This document shows positions 26,198-34,583 of a DNA stretch of 64,000 nucleotides, piece by piece. The position numbers and the translations under genes were made by a program. This stretch comes from Puia dinghuensis (GTDB lineage: Bacteria; Bacteroidota; Bacteroidia; Chitinophagales; Chitinophagaceae): the NCBI RefSeq assembly GCF_014642875.1, contig NZ_BMJC01000009.1, positions 62,001 to 126,000 on the forward strand, given 5' to 3'. The notes below the pieces were generated by a model that did not search any database, had not been told where the DNA came from, and was given only the letters and a program-made list of their open reading frames with translations. The number at the start of each line of letters is the position of its first letter. The stretch's first letter is position 1.

Positions 26198-26284
26198 GGC
26201 GGGCCACGGGTCCGCCGGCCGAAGGCCCATTATAAGAGGTGCGAGGGGATGGGTTAAATTTCGGCTTAAACCAGCCCCGAGCAC
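26198..26284 (+). ncRNA. Candidate structured leader upstream of rplN
   Basis: Three adjacent hairpins fill the rpsQ-rplN gap. GGCGGGCC-ACG-GGTCCGCC (26198-26216) has an 8-bp stem with one G-T pair. GGCC-GAA-GGCC (26217-26227) follows directly. A longer stem at 26239-26284 pairs GTGC with GCAC, GGGG with CCCC and GGTT with AACC. The first two helices are separated by a symmetric GA/GA internal loop. The structure ends 15 bp before the rplN ATG, a good place for translational control of the spc block. Manual fold only. Confidence 0.5.
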
Positions 26285-26299
26285 ACAAAGCTTAATAAA

Positions 26300-26668
26300 A
26301 TGATTCAGCAAGAAAGCAGATTAAATGTAGCTGATAACAGCGGCGCCAAGGAAGTGTTGTGTATCCGCGTACTGGGTAATAGCGGGCAGGATTACGCGGG
26401 CATCGGCGACAAGATCGTAGTCACTGTGAAGGATGCATTGCCTTCCGGTGGTATCAAGAAAGGGACCGTTGCCAAAGCGGTGATCGTTCGCACGAAGAAC
26501 AAGTTACGCCGGAAGGACGGCAGCTACATCAGCTTTGATGACAATGCGGTGGTATTGCTGAACGCATCTGACGAACCTCGTGGTACGCGTATTTTCGGGC
26601 CTGTCGCCAGGGAATTGCGTGATAAAGGATATATGAAGATCATCTCCCTTGCACCTGAAGTGTTGTAA
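26300..26668 (+). CDS. rplN: 50S ribosomal protein L14
   Basis: L14 sits at the subunit interface and binds the RsfS silencing factor. The 122-residue protein has [26 protein letters not shown], the [20 protein letters not shown] segment, and DNAVVLLN followed by [14 protein letters not shown]. It is the first gene of the spc-type block here and is preceded by a strongly structured gap. Confidence 0.98.
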   Translation: MIQQESRLNVADNSGAKEVLCIRVLGNSGQDYAGIGDKIVVTVKDALPSGGIKKGTVAKAVIVRTKNKLRRKDGSYISFDDNAVVLLNASDEPRGTRIFGPVARELRDKGYMKIISLAPEVL

Positions 26669-26689
26669 GGAGCCTTAAAATATAATACA

Positions 26690-27028
26690 ATGAGCAACAG
26701 ATTCAAACCCAAGTTCAATATTAAAAAAGGTGATAGCGTGGTTGTCATCACCGGAGACGACAAGGACCCGAAGAAGGCCCGGAAAGTCCTGGAAGTTTAT
26801 CCTGACGAGGCCAAGGTTTTGGTCGAGGGGGTAAATATCGTGACCAAGCACACCAAGCCTTCGGCACAGAACACCAAGGGTGGCATCGTGAAGAAGGAGG
26901 CTCCCATTCACATTTCCAACATTCTGTTGTGGGATGCGAAGACGGGTGGCGCTACCAAAGTAAAGCGCAGCCGGGAGAACGGGAAATTAGTAAGAATCGC
27001 TAAAAAATCCGGGGAGGAAATCAAATGA
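26690..27028 (+). CDS. rplX: 50S ribosomal protein L24
   Basis: L24 initiates 50S assembly through its KOW motif. The 112-residue protein has [39 protein letters not shown] as the KOW region and [21 protein letters not shown] at the end. Its stop overlaps the rplE start (ATGA at 27025-27028), giving translational coupling. Confidence 0.97.
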   Translation: MSNRFKPKFNIKKGDSVVVITGDDKDPKKARKVLEVYPDEAKVLVEGVNIVTKHTKPSAQNTKGGIVKKEAPIHISNILLWDAKTGGATKVKRSRENGKLVRIAKKSGEEIK

Positions 27029-27594
27029 GTACTACAAAATATACTCCGCGTCTGGCAGAAAAGTACAAGAAAGAAGTTGTACCTGCCCTTATGAAGAAGT
27101 TTGGCTATAGCACCATCATGCAGGCGCCCAAACTGGAGAAGATTTGTATCAATCGTGGCGTAAACGGCGCTGTTACCGACAAGAAGCTTGTCGAAGTAGC
27201 CGTGGATGAGCTGACGATGATCACCGGTCAGAAAGCTGTAACTACCCAGTCGAAGAAGGATATTTCCAACTTCAAACTGCGTAAGAACATGCCGATCGGC
27301 GCAAGGGTTACGCTGCGTGGAGAGAAGATGTTCGAATTCCTCGACCGTCTGGTATCGACTGCGCTGCCCCGGGTACGTGACTTCAAGGGTATCAACGAGA
27401 AGTCTTTCGATGGCCGTGGCAACTATACGCTGGGCATCACAGAGCAGATCATCTTCCCGGAGATCGACATCGACAAGGTGAACAAGATCACCGGTATGGA
27501 TATCACTTTCGTGACAACCGCCGGAACCAACGAAGAGGCTTACGAACTGTTGAAGGAGCTGGGTATGCCCTTCCGTAACGTTAAAAAAGACTAA
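27025..27594 (+). CDS. rplE: 50S ribosomal protein L5
   Basis: L5 binds 5S rRNA and forms bridge B1b. The 189-residue protein has [72 protein letters not shown] and [17 protein letters not shown]. It overlaps rplX by 4 bp and is 17 bp before rpsN. All family blocks are present. Confidence 0.98.
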   Translation: MSTTKYTPRLAEKYKKEVVPALMKKFGYSTIMQAPKLEKICINRGVNGAVTDKKLVEVAVDELTMITGQKAVTTQSKKDISNFKLRKNMPIGARVTLRGEKMFEFLDRLVSTALPRVRDFKGINEKSFDGRGNYTLGITEQIIFPEIDIDKVNKITGMDITFVTTAGTNEEAYELLKELGMPFRNVKKD

Positions 27595-27611
27595 ATTAAA
27601 AAGTATATAAC

Positions 27612-27881
27612 ATGGCTAAAGAGTCCGTAAAGGCGAGGCAAAGGAAAAGGGAAGCGTTAGCGGCCAAGTATGCCGAGAAACGCGCCGCTTTAAAAGCTGC
27701 CGGCGATTACAAGGCGCTTGATCAGTTGCCCAGGAATGCATCTCCTGTAAGACTGCACAACCGCTGCCAACTGACAGGCCGCCCCAGGGGATATATCCGG
27801 TATTTCGGCATCTCCAGGGTGATCTTCCGTGACATGGCCCTGCAAGGGAAGATCCCGGGTGTCAAGAAGGCTTCGTGGTAG
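27612..27881 (+). CDS. rpsN: 30S ribosomal protein S14 (zinc-independent type)
   Basis: S14 completes the 30S head near S3 and S10. The 89-residue form has [37 protein letters not shown] and [34 protein letters not shown]. It lacks the paired CXXC motifs of the short zinc-binding form, so it is the long zinc-free type. A hairpin occupies the 77-bp gap before rpsH. Confidence 0.97.
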   Translation: MAKESVKARQRKREALAAKYAEKRAALKAAGDYKALDQLPRNASPVRLHNRCQLTGRPRGYIRYFGISRVIFRDMALQGKIPGVKKASW

Positions 27882-27897
27882 GCCGGTGCCTGTGTGG

Positions 27898-27921
27898 AAT
27901 GATATCATTGGATATCGCATT
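27898..27921 (+). promoter_or_regulatory. Hairpin in the rpsN-rpsH gap
   Basis: AATGATATC pairs with GATAT-CG-CATT around an ATTG loop, with a two-base CG bulge. It is A/T-rich, so weaker than the other intercistronic stems of this operon. It lies 38 bp before the rpsH ATG. Confidence 0.35.
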
Positions 27922-27958
27922 GTAAAAAAAATTGAAAATTCATAACTAATTAGAAACA

Positions 27959-28357
27959 ATGGTTACTGATCCAATAGCAGACTTTCTGACTAGAATTCGT
28001 AATGCGCAGATGGCGAACCACCGGATCGTTGAGATCCCGGCTTCGAACCTGAAGAAGCGTATGACCGAGATACTGTATGACAAAGGCTATATCCTGAAAT
28101 ATAAATTCGAGGATGACAGCAAGCAAGGCGTGATCAAGATCGCGTTGAAATACGATCCTACCACCAAGGAGCCCGCGATCAAATCCCTTGAAAGGGTTAG
28201 CCGTCCTGGCCTTCGCCAATACGCCAGCCCTACCGAGTTCACCCGGGTGAAGAATGGTTTGGGTGTAGCGATCATCTCCACTTCCAAGGGGGTGATGACG
28301 GACAAGGAAGCCAAGCTGCAGAATGTCGGCGGCGAGGTGCTTGCGTACGTGTATTAA
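27959..28357 (+). CDS. rpsH: 30S ribosomal protein S8
   Basis: S8 binds the central domain of 16S rRNA and is the spc autoregulator in E. coli. The 132-residue protein has [70 protein letters not shown] and ends GEVLAYVY. It is flanked on both sides by gaps that hold hairpins, which makes S8-dependent RNA recognition in this operon worth testing. Confidence 0.98.
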   Translation: MVTDPIADFLTRIRNAQMANHRIVEIPASNLKKRMTEILYDKGYILKYKFEDDSKQGVIKIALKYDPTTKEPAIKSLERVSRPGLRQYASPTEFTRVKNGLGVAIISTSKGVMTDKEAKLQNVGGEVLAYVY

Positions 28358-28369
28358 TTTTTTGAAGAG

Positions 28370-28416
28370 CTGTTGATACATTAAGCCTGTACCTATACGG
28401 GCTGACCGGTCAACAG
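28370..28416 (+). promoter_or_regulatory. Two-stem RNA structure between rpsH and rplF
   Basis: An outer 7-bp helix joins CTGTTGA (28370-28376) with TCAACAG (28410-28416). Inside it, AGCCTGTA (28384-28391) pairs with TACGGGCT (28396-28403) in 8 bp around a CCTA loop. The element starts 13 bp after the rpsH stop and ends 29 bp before the rplF ATG. Two nested perfect or near-perfect helices in an 88-bp gap are unlikely to be chance. Confidence 0.55.
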
Positions 28417-28445
28417 AAATAATTTAACATCTAAATATTAACATT

Positions 28446-29000
28446 ATGTCTCGTATAGGTAAACAACCGGTCGTTCTTCCCAAGGGTGTGACAGTTACGG
28501 TTAGCGGTGATAATGTGATGACGGTAAAGGGTCCCAAGGGTGAACTGAAACAGACGATCGACCGTGATATCAAGGTTGAAGTGAAGGAAGGCCATCTGGA
28601 GATATCCCGGCCTACCGATCAGATCCGTCACCGTGCATTGCATGGTCTGTATCGCAGCCTGGCTTCCAATATGGTCAAGGGTGTAACGGAAGGTTACAAA
28701 AGACAGCTGGAGCTGATCGGGGTAGGTTTTAAGGCTTCCAATCAGGGCAATCTCCTGGATCTGGCACTGGGGTATTCACACAATATCATCTTTGAAATCC
28801 CCAAGGAGCTGAAGCTTGGAACCGAGCAGAATAAAGGGGAGAATCCTAAGATCACCCTGGAAGGTGTCGACAAGCAGCTGATCGGCCAGGTTGCCGCCAA
28901 GATCCGCGGCCTGCGTAAGCCCGAGCCGTACAAGGGCAAAGGTGTCCGCTATGTTGGTGAAGTTGTCCGGAAGAAAGCTGGTAAGGCTGCTGGTAAATAA
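28446..29000 (+). CDS. rplF: 50S ribosomal protein L6
   Basis: L6 sits near the factor-binding site. The 184-residue protein has MSRIGKQPVVLPKGVTV, KGPKGELKQ, LHGLYRSLASNMVKGVTEGYKRQLELIGVGFKA and the conserved RKPEPYKGKGVRYVGE near the end. It is followed by a 49-bp gap containing a 7-bp perfect hairpin, then rplR. Confidence 0.98.
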   Translation: MSRIGKQPVVLPKGVTVTVSGDNVMTVKGPKGELKQTIDRDIKVEVKEGHLEISRPTDQIRHRALHGLYRSLASNMVKGVTEGYKRQLELIGVGFKASNQGNLLDLALGYSHNIIFEIPKELKLGTEQNKGENPKITLEGVDKQLIGQVAAKIRGLRKPEPYKGKGVRYVGEVVRKKAGKAAGK

Positions 29001-29012
29001 TTTTAGAACTGT

Positions 29013-29034
29013 GGTCCTGGCTGGAATCAGGACC
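29013..29034 (+). promoter_or_regulatory. Hairpin between rplF and rplR
   Basis: GGTCCTG (29013-29019) pairs perfectly with CAGGACC (29028-29034) around an 8-base loop. It lacks a T-run, so it is not an ordinary terminator. It sits 16 bp before the rplR ATG. Confidence 0.5.
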
Positions 29035-29049
29035 TGTAAATAAACTATC

Positions 29050-29403
29050 ATGGTTACGAAAGCACTCAGAAGAGAGAAAATCAAATTCCGCGTCCGCAAG
29101 AAGATTGCCGGGACGGCTCAGCGCCCCAGGTTGTCGGTATTCCGGAGCAACAGCGATATCTATGTTCAGCTGATCGACGACGATAACGCCAAGACGCTGG
29201 CTTCCGCTTCTTCGCGGGACAAGGACATCGCTGCCCAGAAGGTGACGAAGAGTGAGCAGGGTAAGCTGGTTGGCGGCGCTATCGCCCGCAAGGCGGTCGA
29301 GCTGGGGTTGAAGGATGTTGTCTTCGATCGTGGCGGTTATCTGTATCACGGCCGGGTAAAGGCTGTTGCAGATGGCGCGCGTGAAGGGGGGCTGAAATTC
29401 TAA
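29050..29403 (+). CDS. rplR: 50S ribosomal protein L18
   Basis: L18 delivers 5S rRNA to the 50S subunit with L5. The 117-residue protein has [82 protein letters not shown]. It is preceded by an intercistronic hairpin and followed after 37 bp by rpsE. Confidence 0.98.
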   Translation: MVTKALRREKIKFRVRKKIAGTAQRPRLSVFRSNSDIYVQLIDDDNAKTLASASSRDKDIAAQKVTKSEQGKLVGGAIARKAVELGLKDVVFDRGGYLYHGRVKAVADGAREGGLKF

Positions 29404-29440
29404 TCGATAAAGTATTTTGTAAATAGCTTCAATAATTACA

Positions 29441-29959
29441 ATGTCAAAAGTAATCTTAAACAGAGTTAAAGCCGGTGACCTGGAACTGAAGGAGAAAGTG
29501 GTTGCGATAAATCGTGTGGTTAAAACGACAAAGGGCGGCCGGGCGTTCAGCTTCTCTGCATTGGTTGTTGTCGGTAACGAGAACGGAGTGGTAGGTCATG
29601 GTCTGGGTAAGGCTAAGGAAGTCCAGGAAGCCATCACCAAGGGGATCGAAGACGCCAAGAAGAACCTGATCAAGGTGCCGGTGATGCATGGGACGATCCC
29701 TCACGACCAGCTGGCAAAGGAAGGCGCCGCGAAGGTGCTGATCAAACCCGCTGCTCATGGTACGGGCGTGATCGCCGGAGGTTCTATGCGCGCTGTGCTG
29801 GAAAGTGCCGGAGTGACAGACGTGTTGGCGAAATCGCTGGGCTCTGCAAACCCGCATAACGTGGTAAAAGCGACGTTCAAGGCTTTGGCCATGCTGCGTG
29901 AACCGATTCAAGTTTCCCGTACTCGTCATCTCTCATTAAAGAAAGTTTTTAACGGATAA
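29441..29959 (+). CDS. rpsE: 30S ribosomal protein S5
   Basis: S5 shapes the mRNA entry site and affects fidelity. The 172-residue protein has [107 protein letters not shown]. The C-terminus is regular in length. It is 11 bp before rpmD. Confidence 0.98.
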   Translation: MSKVILNRVKAGDLELKEKVVAINRVVKTTKGGRAFSFSALVVVGNENGVVGHGLGKAKEVQEAITKGIEDAKKNLIKVPVMHGTIPHDQLAKEGAAKVLIKPAAHGTGVIAGGSMRAVLESAGVTDVLAKSLGSANPHNVVKATFKALAMLREPIQVSRTRHLSLKKVFNG

Positions 29960-29970
29960 TATTGCACATC

Positions 29971-30153
29971 ATGGCAAAGATCAAGATCACGCAAGTAAAG
30001 AGCGGCATCGACAGGCCGGAGCGTCAGAAACAGACGTTGAAGGCTCTCGGTCTGAACAAAATGCACACTCCGAAAGAAGTGGAAGCTACTCCGCAGATAC
30101 TGGGTATGATCCGCAAGGTGGAACACCTGGTAATAGTGGAAGAAGTTAAATAG
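29971..30153 (+). CDS. rpmD: 50S ribosomal protein L30
   Basis: L30 is a small two-layer alpha/beta 50S protein. The 60-residue protein reads MAKIKITQVKSGIDRPERQKQ, then LKALGLNKMHTPKEVEATPQILGMI and RKVEHLVIVEE. The ATG at 29971 is used; a TTG nine bases upstream adds nothing typical. Two small hairpins lie in the 67 bp before rplO. Confidence 0.96.
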   Translation: MAKIKITQVKSGIDRPERQKQTLKALGLNKMHTPKEVEATPQILGMIRKVEHLVIVEEVK

Positions 30154-30161
30154 TAAATTAT

Positions 30162-30200
30162 GCAGGCTGGTTGCGGCCTGCTCGCGAGGGGCGATTCCCC
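30162..30200 (+). promoter_or_regulatory. Two hairpins between rpmD and rplO
   Basis: GCAGGC (30162-30167) pairs with GCCTGC (30176-30181) around an 8-base loop. GGGG (30188-30191) pairs with CCCC (30197-30200) around CGATT. Together they occupy most of the gap and end 20 bp before the rplO ATG. No T-run follows. Confidence 0.45.
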
Positions 30201-30220
30201 GTAAGTCAAAATCAAAAAAA

Positions 30221-30670
30221 ATGAATTTACACACGATCAAGCCTGCAGAAGGCGCAACGCATAAACAAAAACGTTTAGGCCGCGGGGAAGCTTCCGGTAA
30301 AGGTGGTACTTCCACCAAGGGTAATAAGGGTGGCCAGAGCCGTGCAGGTTATCAGCGCAAGATGGCGCATGAGGGCGGTCAGATGCCTATCCAGAGAAGG
30401 ATCCCCAAGCGTGGTTTCAACAACATTCACCGCGTTGAATATAAGGTGTTTAATCTTGGCCAGATAGACCATATCTCTGAAAAATACGGCATTACCGAGT
30501 TTACGCCTGAAAACCTGTATATCAACGGATTAGTAAGCCAGACCGATCTCGTAAAGGTGCTTGGTAACGGCGAACTGAAAGGTAAGTTCAGTTTCCGCGT
30601 GCATGCGGTGAGCGAGAAGGCGAAGGCTGCTATCGAAGGAGCCGGCGGAACGATAGAAATTCTGAAATAA
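30221..30670 (+). CDS. rplO: 50S ribosomal protein L15
   Basis: L15 is a late-assembly 50S protein. The 149-residue protein has KPAEGATHKQKRLGRGEASGKGGTSTKGNKGGQSRAGY, FEGGQMP-like HEGGQMPIQRRIPKRGF, and a C-terminal KAKAAIEGAGGTIEIL. It ends the ribosomal block; a terminator hairpin separates it from secY. Confidence 0.98.
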   Translation: MNLHTIKPAEGATHKQKRLGRGEASGKGGTSTKGNKGGQSRAGYQRKMAHEGGQMPIQRRIPKRGFNNIHRVEYKVFNLGQIDHISEKYGITEFTPENLYINGLVSQTDLVKVLGNGELKGKFSFRVHAVSEKAKAAIEGAGGTIEILK

Positions 30671-30688
30671 ATTTTCTGTAACTTGCAT

Positions 30689-30717
30689 GGACGCACCTCA
30701 ATGATGCGTCCTTTTTT
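30689..30717 (+). terminator. Terminator or attenuator between rplO and secY
   Basis: GGACGCA (30689-30695) pairs with TGCGTCC (30705-30711) and is followed by a TTTTTT run. It lies 24 bp before the secY GTG. As the only transcript end inside the block, it could limit secY and map expression relative to ribosomal proteins. Confidence 0.75.
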
Positions 30718-30740
30718 GCTTACTACAATAACATTGTTCC

Positions 30741-32078
30741 GTGAAGAAATTCTTAACGACACTTAGAAATATATGGAGCATCGATGAGCTGAGAAGTAAG
30801 ATCGTCGTGACTCTGTCCCTGATCTTCGTCTACCGGCTCGGTGCGTACATCGTATTGCCCGGTATCGATCCCAATAAGTTGAGTGCCCTTAGCGGCAATG
30901 CCAAGGGTGGCGCTCTTGGGCTTCTCGATGCGTTTTCCGGCGGTGCTTTTTCGCAGGCTTCGATCCTTGCCCTGGGTATCATGCCTTATATCTCTGCCTC
31001 GATCTTTATGCAGCTGATGACGATACTCATCCCGCAGATGCAGAAGGTGCAGAAAGAAGGTGCGAGCGGTCAGAAGAAGATCAATCAATGGACCCGCTAT
31101 CTGACAGTTGTTGTAACCTTTGTCCAGGCGTATGCCTATGTTACCTATCTCCGGAACCTGGGCAAGGATGCGATAATTGATTCCTTCAGCGCGTATTTCT
31201 GGCTGACCACGCCGATCGTACTGACGGCGGGTACGCTCTTCGTGATGTGGCTGGGTGAGAAGATCACCGATAAAGGTCTTGGCAACGGTACCTCGCTGAT
31301 CATCATGATCGGTATCCTGGCCAGGCTGCCCCGCAGCTTTATGCAGGAGTGGAATGCCAAGATTGCCACGGGCACCGGCGGTATCCTGGTCTTTGTGATC
31401 GAGATCGCTGTGCTGGTTGCTATCATCATGGGTCTGATCGTCCTGATCCAGGGTGTACGCAAGGTTCCTGTCAACTATGCCAAGCAGATCGTCGGTAACC
31501 GGCAATTTGGTGGTGCGCGTCAGTTCCTGCCGTTGAAGGTGAATGCTGCGGGTGTAATGCCGATCATCTTTGCGCAGGCTATTATGTTCCTGCCGACCAT
31601 CTTTGCCAGTTTTGAAACGACGAAGGGTATTGCCCAGGTGGCCTCGGACCCGCGGAATTTTATTCACATGATCGTCTATGCGGTGATCGTGGTCGGCTTT
31701 ACCTTCCTGTATACGGCCCTTATTTTCAACCCCAAGCAGATTGCCGACGACCTGAAGCGGAACAACGGGTTCATCCCCGGTGTAAAGCCGGGCCAGCCTA
31801 CGGCAGACTATATCGGCTCGGTGATGGATAAGATAACTCTGCCGGGCGCATTCCTGCTGGCTATTGTGGGTATCCTGCCGGGCTTTGCCCAGCGGCTTGG
31901 GATCACCCAGGGTTTTGCTTCCTTCTTTGGCGGTACTTCCCTGTTGATCATGGTAGGGGTTATCCTCGATTCGCTTCAGCAGATAGAGACTCAGCTGTTG
32001 ATGAGGCAGTATGACGGGTTGATGAAGAGTGGAAGGATACAGGGACGTTCGTCGTCTGTTTCGAATGCAGTGATTTAG
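30741..32078 (+). CDS. secY: Protein translocase subunit SecY
   Basis: SecY is the channel of the Sec translocon in the inner membrane. The 445-residue protein has about ten hydrophobic segments, the TM2 region YRLGAYIVLPGIDPNKL and ALGIMPYISASIFMQLMTILIP. It also has cytosolic loops with GEKITDKGLGNGTSLIIMIGI and FNPKQIADDLKRNNGFIPGVKPG. It starts with GTG (30741) just after a terminator-like hairpin, so it is probably expressed partly by read-through. Confidence 0.98.
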   Translation: MKKFLTTLRNIWSIDELRSKIVVTLSLIFVYRLGAYIVLPGIDPNKLSALSGNAKGGALGLLDAFSGGAFSQASILALGIMPYISASIFMQLMTILIPQMQKVQKEGASGQKKINQWTRYLTVVVTFVQAYAYVTYLRNLGKDAIIDSFSAYFWLTTPIVLTAGTLFVMWLGEKITDKGLGNGTSLIIMIGILARLPRSFMQEWNAKIATGTGGILVFVIEIAVLVAIIMGLIVLIQGVRKVPVNYAKQIVGNRQFGGARQFLPLKVNAAGVMPIIFAQAIMFLPTIFASFETTKGIAQVASDPRNFIHMIVYAVIVVGFTFLYTALIFNPKQIADDLKRNNGFIPGVKPGQPTADYIGSVMDKITLPGAFLLAIVGILPGFAQRLGITQGFASFFGGTSLLIMVGVILDSLQQIETQLLMRQYDGLMKSGRIQGRSSSVSNAVI

Positions 32079-32103
32079 GAGCGATTAAACTTTTTAATAT
32101 ACT

Positions 32104-32140
32104 GACCTGTTAGGAATTAGACCTCCTGGCAGGTCTTTTT
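32104..32140 (+). terminator. Probable terminator after secY
   Basis: GACCTG (32104-32109) pairs with CAGGTC (32130-32135) and is followed by TTTTT. The loop is long (20 bases, with AGG/CCT pairing possible inside). A second compact stem, GAGCCGC/GCGGCTC at 32148-32166, lies between it and map. Confidence 0.55.
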
Positions 32141-32188
32141 CAATCAGGAGCCGCTGGAAGCGGCTCGACGGAAGGTCAGACATTAGAT

Positions 32189-33007
32189 ATGATCCATTAT
32201 AAAACAGCAGCAGAAATTGAATTAATGCGCGACAGCGCCTTGCTGGTTAGTAAGACACTGACAGAGGTGGCCAAGATTCTCCGGCCGGGTACGACGACGC
32301 TTGAACTCGACAAACTGGTCGGGACCTTTATCCGGGATCATGGCGCCGTACCTTCCTTTCTCAACTACCGGGGGTATCCCTTTGCTTCCTGTATCTCGGT
32401 GAATGACGTGGTGGTACATGGGTTTCCCAATGGGCAGGCTTTACGGGAAGGGGATATCATTTCGGTTGATATCGGGGTTATTAAGAAGGGGTATCATGGC
32501 GATCATGCTTATACCTTTGCGATAGGGGACCCGGGACCGGAAGTGATGCAACTGATCAGGGTGACAAAGGAGTCCCTTTATAAGGGTATCGAGAAGGCGG
32601 TTGCCGGGGGCCGGGTTGGGGATATCTCTTATGCTATCGAGGAGCATACGGCAAAGAAGTATGGATATGGCGTTGTAAGGGAACTGGTGGGACATGGGCT
32701 TGGGAAGCATCTGCATGAGGACCCGCAGATTCCGAATTATGGTCGCCGGGGCACCGGGGCCAAATTAAAAGAGGGACTGGTGCTGGCTATCGAGCCGATG
32801 ATCAATCTCGGAAAACGGGAGGTTTATACGGAGAGTGATGGTTGGACGGTGCGGACGGTGGATCATCAGCCTTCGGTGCATTTTGAGCATGATGTGGCGG
32901 TGAGGAAGGGGAAGGCGGATATTCTTTCGGATTATAGTATTATAGAGGCGGCGGAATTTCAGAATCCGCATTTACATACGATACAGGCGGCAGCGCTGCC
33001 GTCCTGA
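32189..33007 (+). CDS. map: Type I methionine aminopeptidase
   Basis: MAP removes the initiator methionine. The 272-residue protein has all metal ligands in order: Asp in SVDIGV, Asp in HGDHAYTF, His in VGHGLGKHLHE, Glu in LAIEPMI and Glu in VHFEHDVAV. It also has YRGYPFASCISVNDVVVHGFPN, typical of the family. It follows secY as usual for Bacteroidota, but the infA-rpmJ-rpsM-rpsK-rpsD-rpoA-rplQ genes that commonly come next are not present in this window. Confidence 0.97.
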   Translation: MIHYKTAAEIELMRDSALLVSKTLTEVAKILRPGTTTLELDKLVGTFIRDHGAVPSFLNYRGYPFASCISVNDVVVHGFPNGQALREGDIISVDIGVIKKGYHGDHAYTFAIGDPGPEVMQLIRVTKESLYKGIEKAVAGGRVGDISYAIEEHTAKKYGYGVVRELVGHGLGKHLHEDPQIPNYGRRGTGAKLKEGLVLAIEPMINLGKREVYTESDGWTVRTVDHQPSVHFEHDVAVRKGKADILSDYSIIEAAEFQNPHLHTIQAAALPS

Positions 33008-33290
33008 TGGGCCGGGTTAACTGGCCAGGATTTGCATTAACTGATAATTAATAAAATAAGTTGTTCGTCCTATTTTCTGAGGACGAAGTATTTCTGCATT
33101 GCTTAGGGCCGAATTCTCGACCGCTGAACTATTTTTACTTTCCTGTAGGATAATGGTATTGATCAAGTATGGTGAATTTTCAGGGATTTTTCGACGTGAA
33201 GTTTGGGTTATGTCGAATGAAATAGTATATAATTAACTTCATGTTGAAAAAGCGTCAAAAATTCGACATGAATGAATGTAAATTTCAATA
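33008..33290. other. Intergenic region with 9-bp inverted repeat
   Basis: The 283-bp gap after map is A/T-rich and without a gene. It contains ATGTCGAAT (33210-33218) and its exact reverse complement ATTCGACAT (33261-33269), 42 bp apart, plus related copies (TCGACGTGAA at 33191 and ATGTTGAAAA at 33241). These could be binding sites or a hairpin ahead of the flavoprotein gene at 33291. Confidence 0.4.
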
Positions 33291-34583
33291 ATGGAGACAG
33301 GAGGTAAGAAAAAACACCTTATTGTTATTGGTGGCGGGGCTGCGGGGATCTTTTGTGCCGTGAATGCGGCGCGGATGGCGCCCGGGCTGCGGGTCACGGT
33401 GCTCGAGAAGACGGGGAAGCTGTTGAGCAAGGTGAAGGTGAGCGGGGGTGGGCGGTGTAATGTGACGCATGCGTGTTTTGACATAGATGAGATGGCGGGA
33501 AGGTATCCGCGGGGGCGACACTATGTCCGGAAGGCGTTTCACCGGTGGTTTACGACGGATACAATCGAGTGGTTTCGGCAGCGAGGGGTGGAGCTGAAGG
33601 CGGAGGAGGATGGGCGGATGTTCCCGGTGACGGATTTATCACAGACCATTATCGATTGCCTGATGCGGGAGGTGAATACGTTTGGGGTGGACGTGCGGAT
33701 GCATGCGGAGGTGAAGCGGGTGGCGCCGGCCGGCGTTGGGGCGGCCGGTGGGCAGGGACTTGCCGTGAGCGGAGCCGGATTTAGCGTGGAGATGGCGGAT
33801 GGGCGGATGTTGGCTGCAGACTTTGTGTGTATTGCCTGTGGCGGGTATCCGAAACCGGGGATGTTCGACTGGATCAGGGAGCTGGGGCATTCTGTTGAGG
33901 AGCCGGTGCCGTCACTTTTTACCTTTAATATGCCGGGGGACCCGATAGTGGGTTTGATGGGGGTGTCAGTGCCGGAGGTTCAGGTGAAGATAGCGGGTTC
34001 GAAGCTGATGGAGAAGGGGCCGGTGCTGATCACGCACTGGGGCTTGAGCGGTCCGGCAGTACTTCGACTGTCGGCGTGGGGGGCGAGGGAACTGGCTGGC
34101 CTTGGGTATCAGTTTACGATAGTGGTCAATTTCCTGCCGGAATTCAGCGAGCAGGAGCTGAGGGACCGGCTGCAGGAGCTACGGTATGAATGGGCATCCA
34201 AAAAGCTCGGTTCGGCCAGCCCCCTGGGGCTTCCGCGGCGACTGTGGGATCACTGGCTTGGCATTTCGGGGGTCGATAAGGACCTCCGGTGGGCCGATCT
34301 GCCCGTTCGGGACCAAAATCGCTTGGCCGGTCTGCTTTGTGCCGGTACCTTTATGGTGAATGGGAAGACGACCTTTAAAGAGGAGTTTGTGACGGCGGGA
34401 GGCGTGCGGCTGGCGGAGGTGGATCCGGGGAGTTGCCAGAGCCGGAAGGTGCCAGGGCTTTATTTTGCGGGGGAGATATTGGATGTGGATGGGATTACGG
34501 GGGGATTCAACTTTCAGCATGCCTGGACGAGTGGGTGGGTGGTGGCGGCATCCGTGGCGGGGGCGGCCGGGGGCGGAGAATAG
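33291..34583 (+). CDS. NAD(P)/FAD-dependent oxidoreductase, HI0933/YhiN family
   Basis: The 430-residue flavoprotein has the dinucleotide motif [12 protein letters not shown] (Gly14-Gly19), [23 protein letters not shown], and [12 protein letters not shown]. Its C-terminal FAD motif is [28 protein letters not shown]-like. These proteins are widespread flavoenzymes with no settled reaction; some relatives (BaiN) have been linked to bile-acid reduction. Its last codons and stop lie in a GC-rich 31-bp tandem repeat, and an Ala/Gly-rich loop near residue 147 is longer than usual. Confidence 0.9.
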   Translation: [430 protein letters not shown]

